Shown piece after piece: positions 33,485 to 34,255 of a DNA stretch of 34,255 bases (position 1 is the stretch's first letter; each line of letters starts with the position of its first letter). Under the pieces are notes generated by a model, which worked only from the letters and a program-made list of their open reading frames with translations, did not search any database and was not told the DNA's origin. The DNA comes from JAXGYX01 sp964487355 (GTDB lineage: Bacteria; Bacillota; Clostridia; Saccharofermentanales; Fastidiosipilaceae), in the NCBI GenBank assembly GCA_964487355.1, contig CAZAPS010000017.1, positions 1-34,255 of the forward strand, written 5' to 3'. Both the position numbers and the translations under genes were made by a program.

Positions 33485-34107
33485 ATCAAAATGAATGTGG
33501 TGGTAAGGCAGGTTTGTTGATCTGTTTGTCGGGACCCTCGGGTGTGGGAAAGGGAACGGTTATCGAGTGCCTCAAACAGCGGGGTACTTGTCTGGAACAT
33601 TCAATTTCACTGACGACCAGAAAACCGCGGGTCGGTGAGGTGGATGGCCAATCATATTATTTTGTGAGCAAAGCGGAATTTGAACGCAAGCTCGAAGCGG
33701 GAGAAATTCTGGAGTACGACTGTTATTGTGGGAATTATTATGGAACACCCAAAACCCCCATTATCAATAAAATGAATAAAGGGATTGACGTCATCATGGA
33801 TGTCACAGTTCCGGGCTCGATCGCCACCATTGAGAACTTTCCCGCCGCGATCAGCATCTACTTGTTGCCACCTTCTTTTTCGGAATTGCGCCGCCGACTG
33901 TCCGGCCGGGGCACGGAGCCACCGGAGGTCGTTGAGCAAAGGATGGACAAAGCTGAATCAGAGGTCCGCCAGGCACCCCGCTTTGACTATGTCATTGTCA
34001 ACCGCAAACTGGACGAGACCGCGCGCCTGATCAATTCAATTTTGGACGCCGAACGGCAACGCTATCTTCGACAAAAAGGAATTGAACAAAAAATATTGAT
34101 CGAATAG
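33481..34107 (+). CDS. gmk: Guanylate kinase
   Basis: A 208-residue GMP kinase, making GDP from GMP and ATP. P-loop GPSGVGKGT at 18-26, GMP-binding SLTTRKPRVGEVDGQSYYFV near 41-60 and the LID region RRRLSGRGTEPPEVVEQRM. GTG 33481 overlaps the remA stop (GTGA) and follows GGAGGA at 33469-33474. The usual next gene, rpoZ, is not recognisable in the remaining sequence. Confidence 0.96.
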   Translation: MNQNECGGKAGLLICLSGPSGVGKGTVIECLKQRGTCLEHSISLTTRKPRVGEVDGQSYYFVSKAEFERKLEAGEILEYDCYCGNYYGTPKTPIINKMNKGIDVIMDVTVPGSIATIENFPAAISIYLLPPSFSELRRRLSGRGTEPPEVVEQRMDKAESEVRQAPRFDYVIVNRKLDETARLINSILDAERQRYLRQKGIEQKILIE

Positions 34108-34157
34108 CAATGACTTGTCCGATGCGACAACGCGGCGCTGTTTCGAACTGATAAAAA

Positions 34158-34166
34158 TGATATAAT
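34158..34166 (+). promoter_or_regulatory. Extended -10 promoter at the right edge
   Basis: TGATATAAT after gmk, an extended -10 box with no good -35. It probably drives a gene beyond the window. An open frame from ATG 34221 runs off the end but has no ribosome site, so I do not call it. Confidence 0.45.
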
Positions 34167-34255
34167 CAAATTCGTTATGCGGAAAATACGATGCCAAGCG
34201 CGTCGATTATGAAATAATAAATGATTCTGTTGCAATATAAACAGATTTGGAAACC

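Noticed and set aside
1..34255. CRISPR array, toxin-antitoxin pair, insertion sequence or prophage genes
   Set aside because: No regular direct repeats, transposase motifs, terminal inverted repeats with target duplications or phage genes were seen on either strand.
34221..34255. Start of a gene running off the right end (ATG ATT CTG...)
   Set aside because: Only 11 codons and no ribosome site; it cannot be supported.

Overview
The window looks like a chromosomal segment from an anaerobic, hydrogen-producing Firmicute of the Clostridia type. The evidence is gene content: the sufCDSUB order with SufU, the yaaO-tmk-darA-holB-ricT string, YfhO, RemA, and an NADH-linked [FeFe] hydrogenase. Strong AAGGAGG-like ribosome sites and frequent TTG and GTG starts fit this too. 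Base composition is moderate to high in G+C apart from AT-rich intergenic stretches and the first few hundred bases. I cannot place it below class from sequence alone. There are no tRNAs, rRNAs, CRISPR arrays, transposases or phage genes.

Layout. 1-124: C-terminal end of a DNA adenine methyltransferase-like gene cut by the window edge. 382-2781: Nudix hydrolase, Y-family polymerase (dinB) and mntP, tightly packed. 2863-8215: a complete SUF iron-sulfur operon (sufC-D-S-U-B) with a good promoter, a perfect inverted repeat at the expected transcription start, and a bidirectional terminator. 8242-9920, minus strand: an NfeD plus SPFH/band-7 membrane pair with its own promoter. 10047-10466: HIT protein. 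10473-10604: an uncoded stretch with strong nested hairpins. 10670-16274: a low-complexity basic protein, then YaaO-type decarboxylase, tmk, darA, holB and ricT, most of them overlapping or separated by a few bases. 16378-20703: hydCBA and a small 2[4Fe-4S] ferredoxin. 20759-25904: a tRNA(Val)-type N6-adenine methyltransferase (trmN6/yabB-like), rsmI and a large YfhO membrane protein. 25990-27039: rplM-rpsI with promoter and a branched terminator-like structure. 27112-28944: tsaE-tsaB-rimI. 29093-32176: HPr-like protein, uvrC and a metallophosphoesterase. 32318-34107: yicC-remA-gmk. The right edge has an extended -10 promoter but no complete gene.

How the genes fit together. The SUF machinery would build the iron-sulfur clusters needed in quantity by the hydrogenase subunits, the ferredoxin and probably the RicT complex. 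HydABC with ferredoxin is the arrangement expected for an electron-confurcating or bifurcating hydrogenase that reoxidises NADH and reduced ferredoxin. Most other genes are core information processing: replication clamp loading, dTTP and GTP supply, t6A tRNA modification, 16S rRNA methylation, RNA decay and nucleotide excision repair.

Most notable points: the hydrogenase-ferredoxin block sits inside what is in Bacillus a continuous yaa/yab block. Arg/Lys-rich disordered segments occur in two proteins of the ricT operon. There are two unexplained branched RNA structures and candidate operators before suf and hyd. The HPr keeps His15 and Ser46 but has a changed active-site loop. I see no clear defence system or other plainly new multi-gene system.
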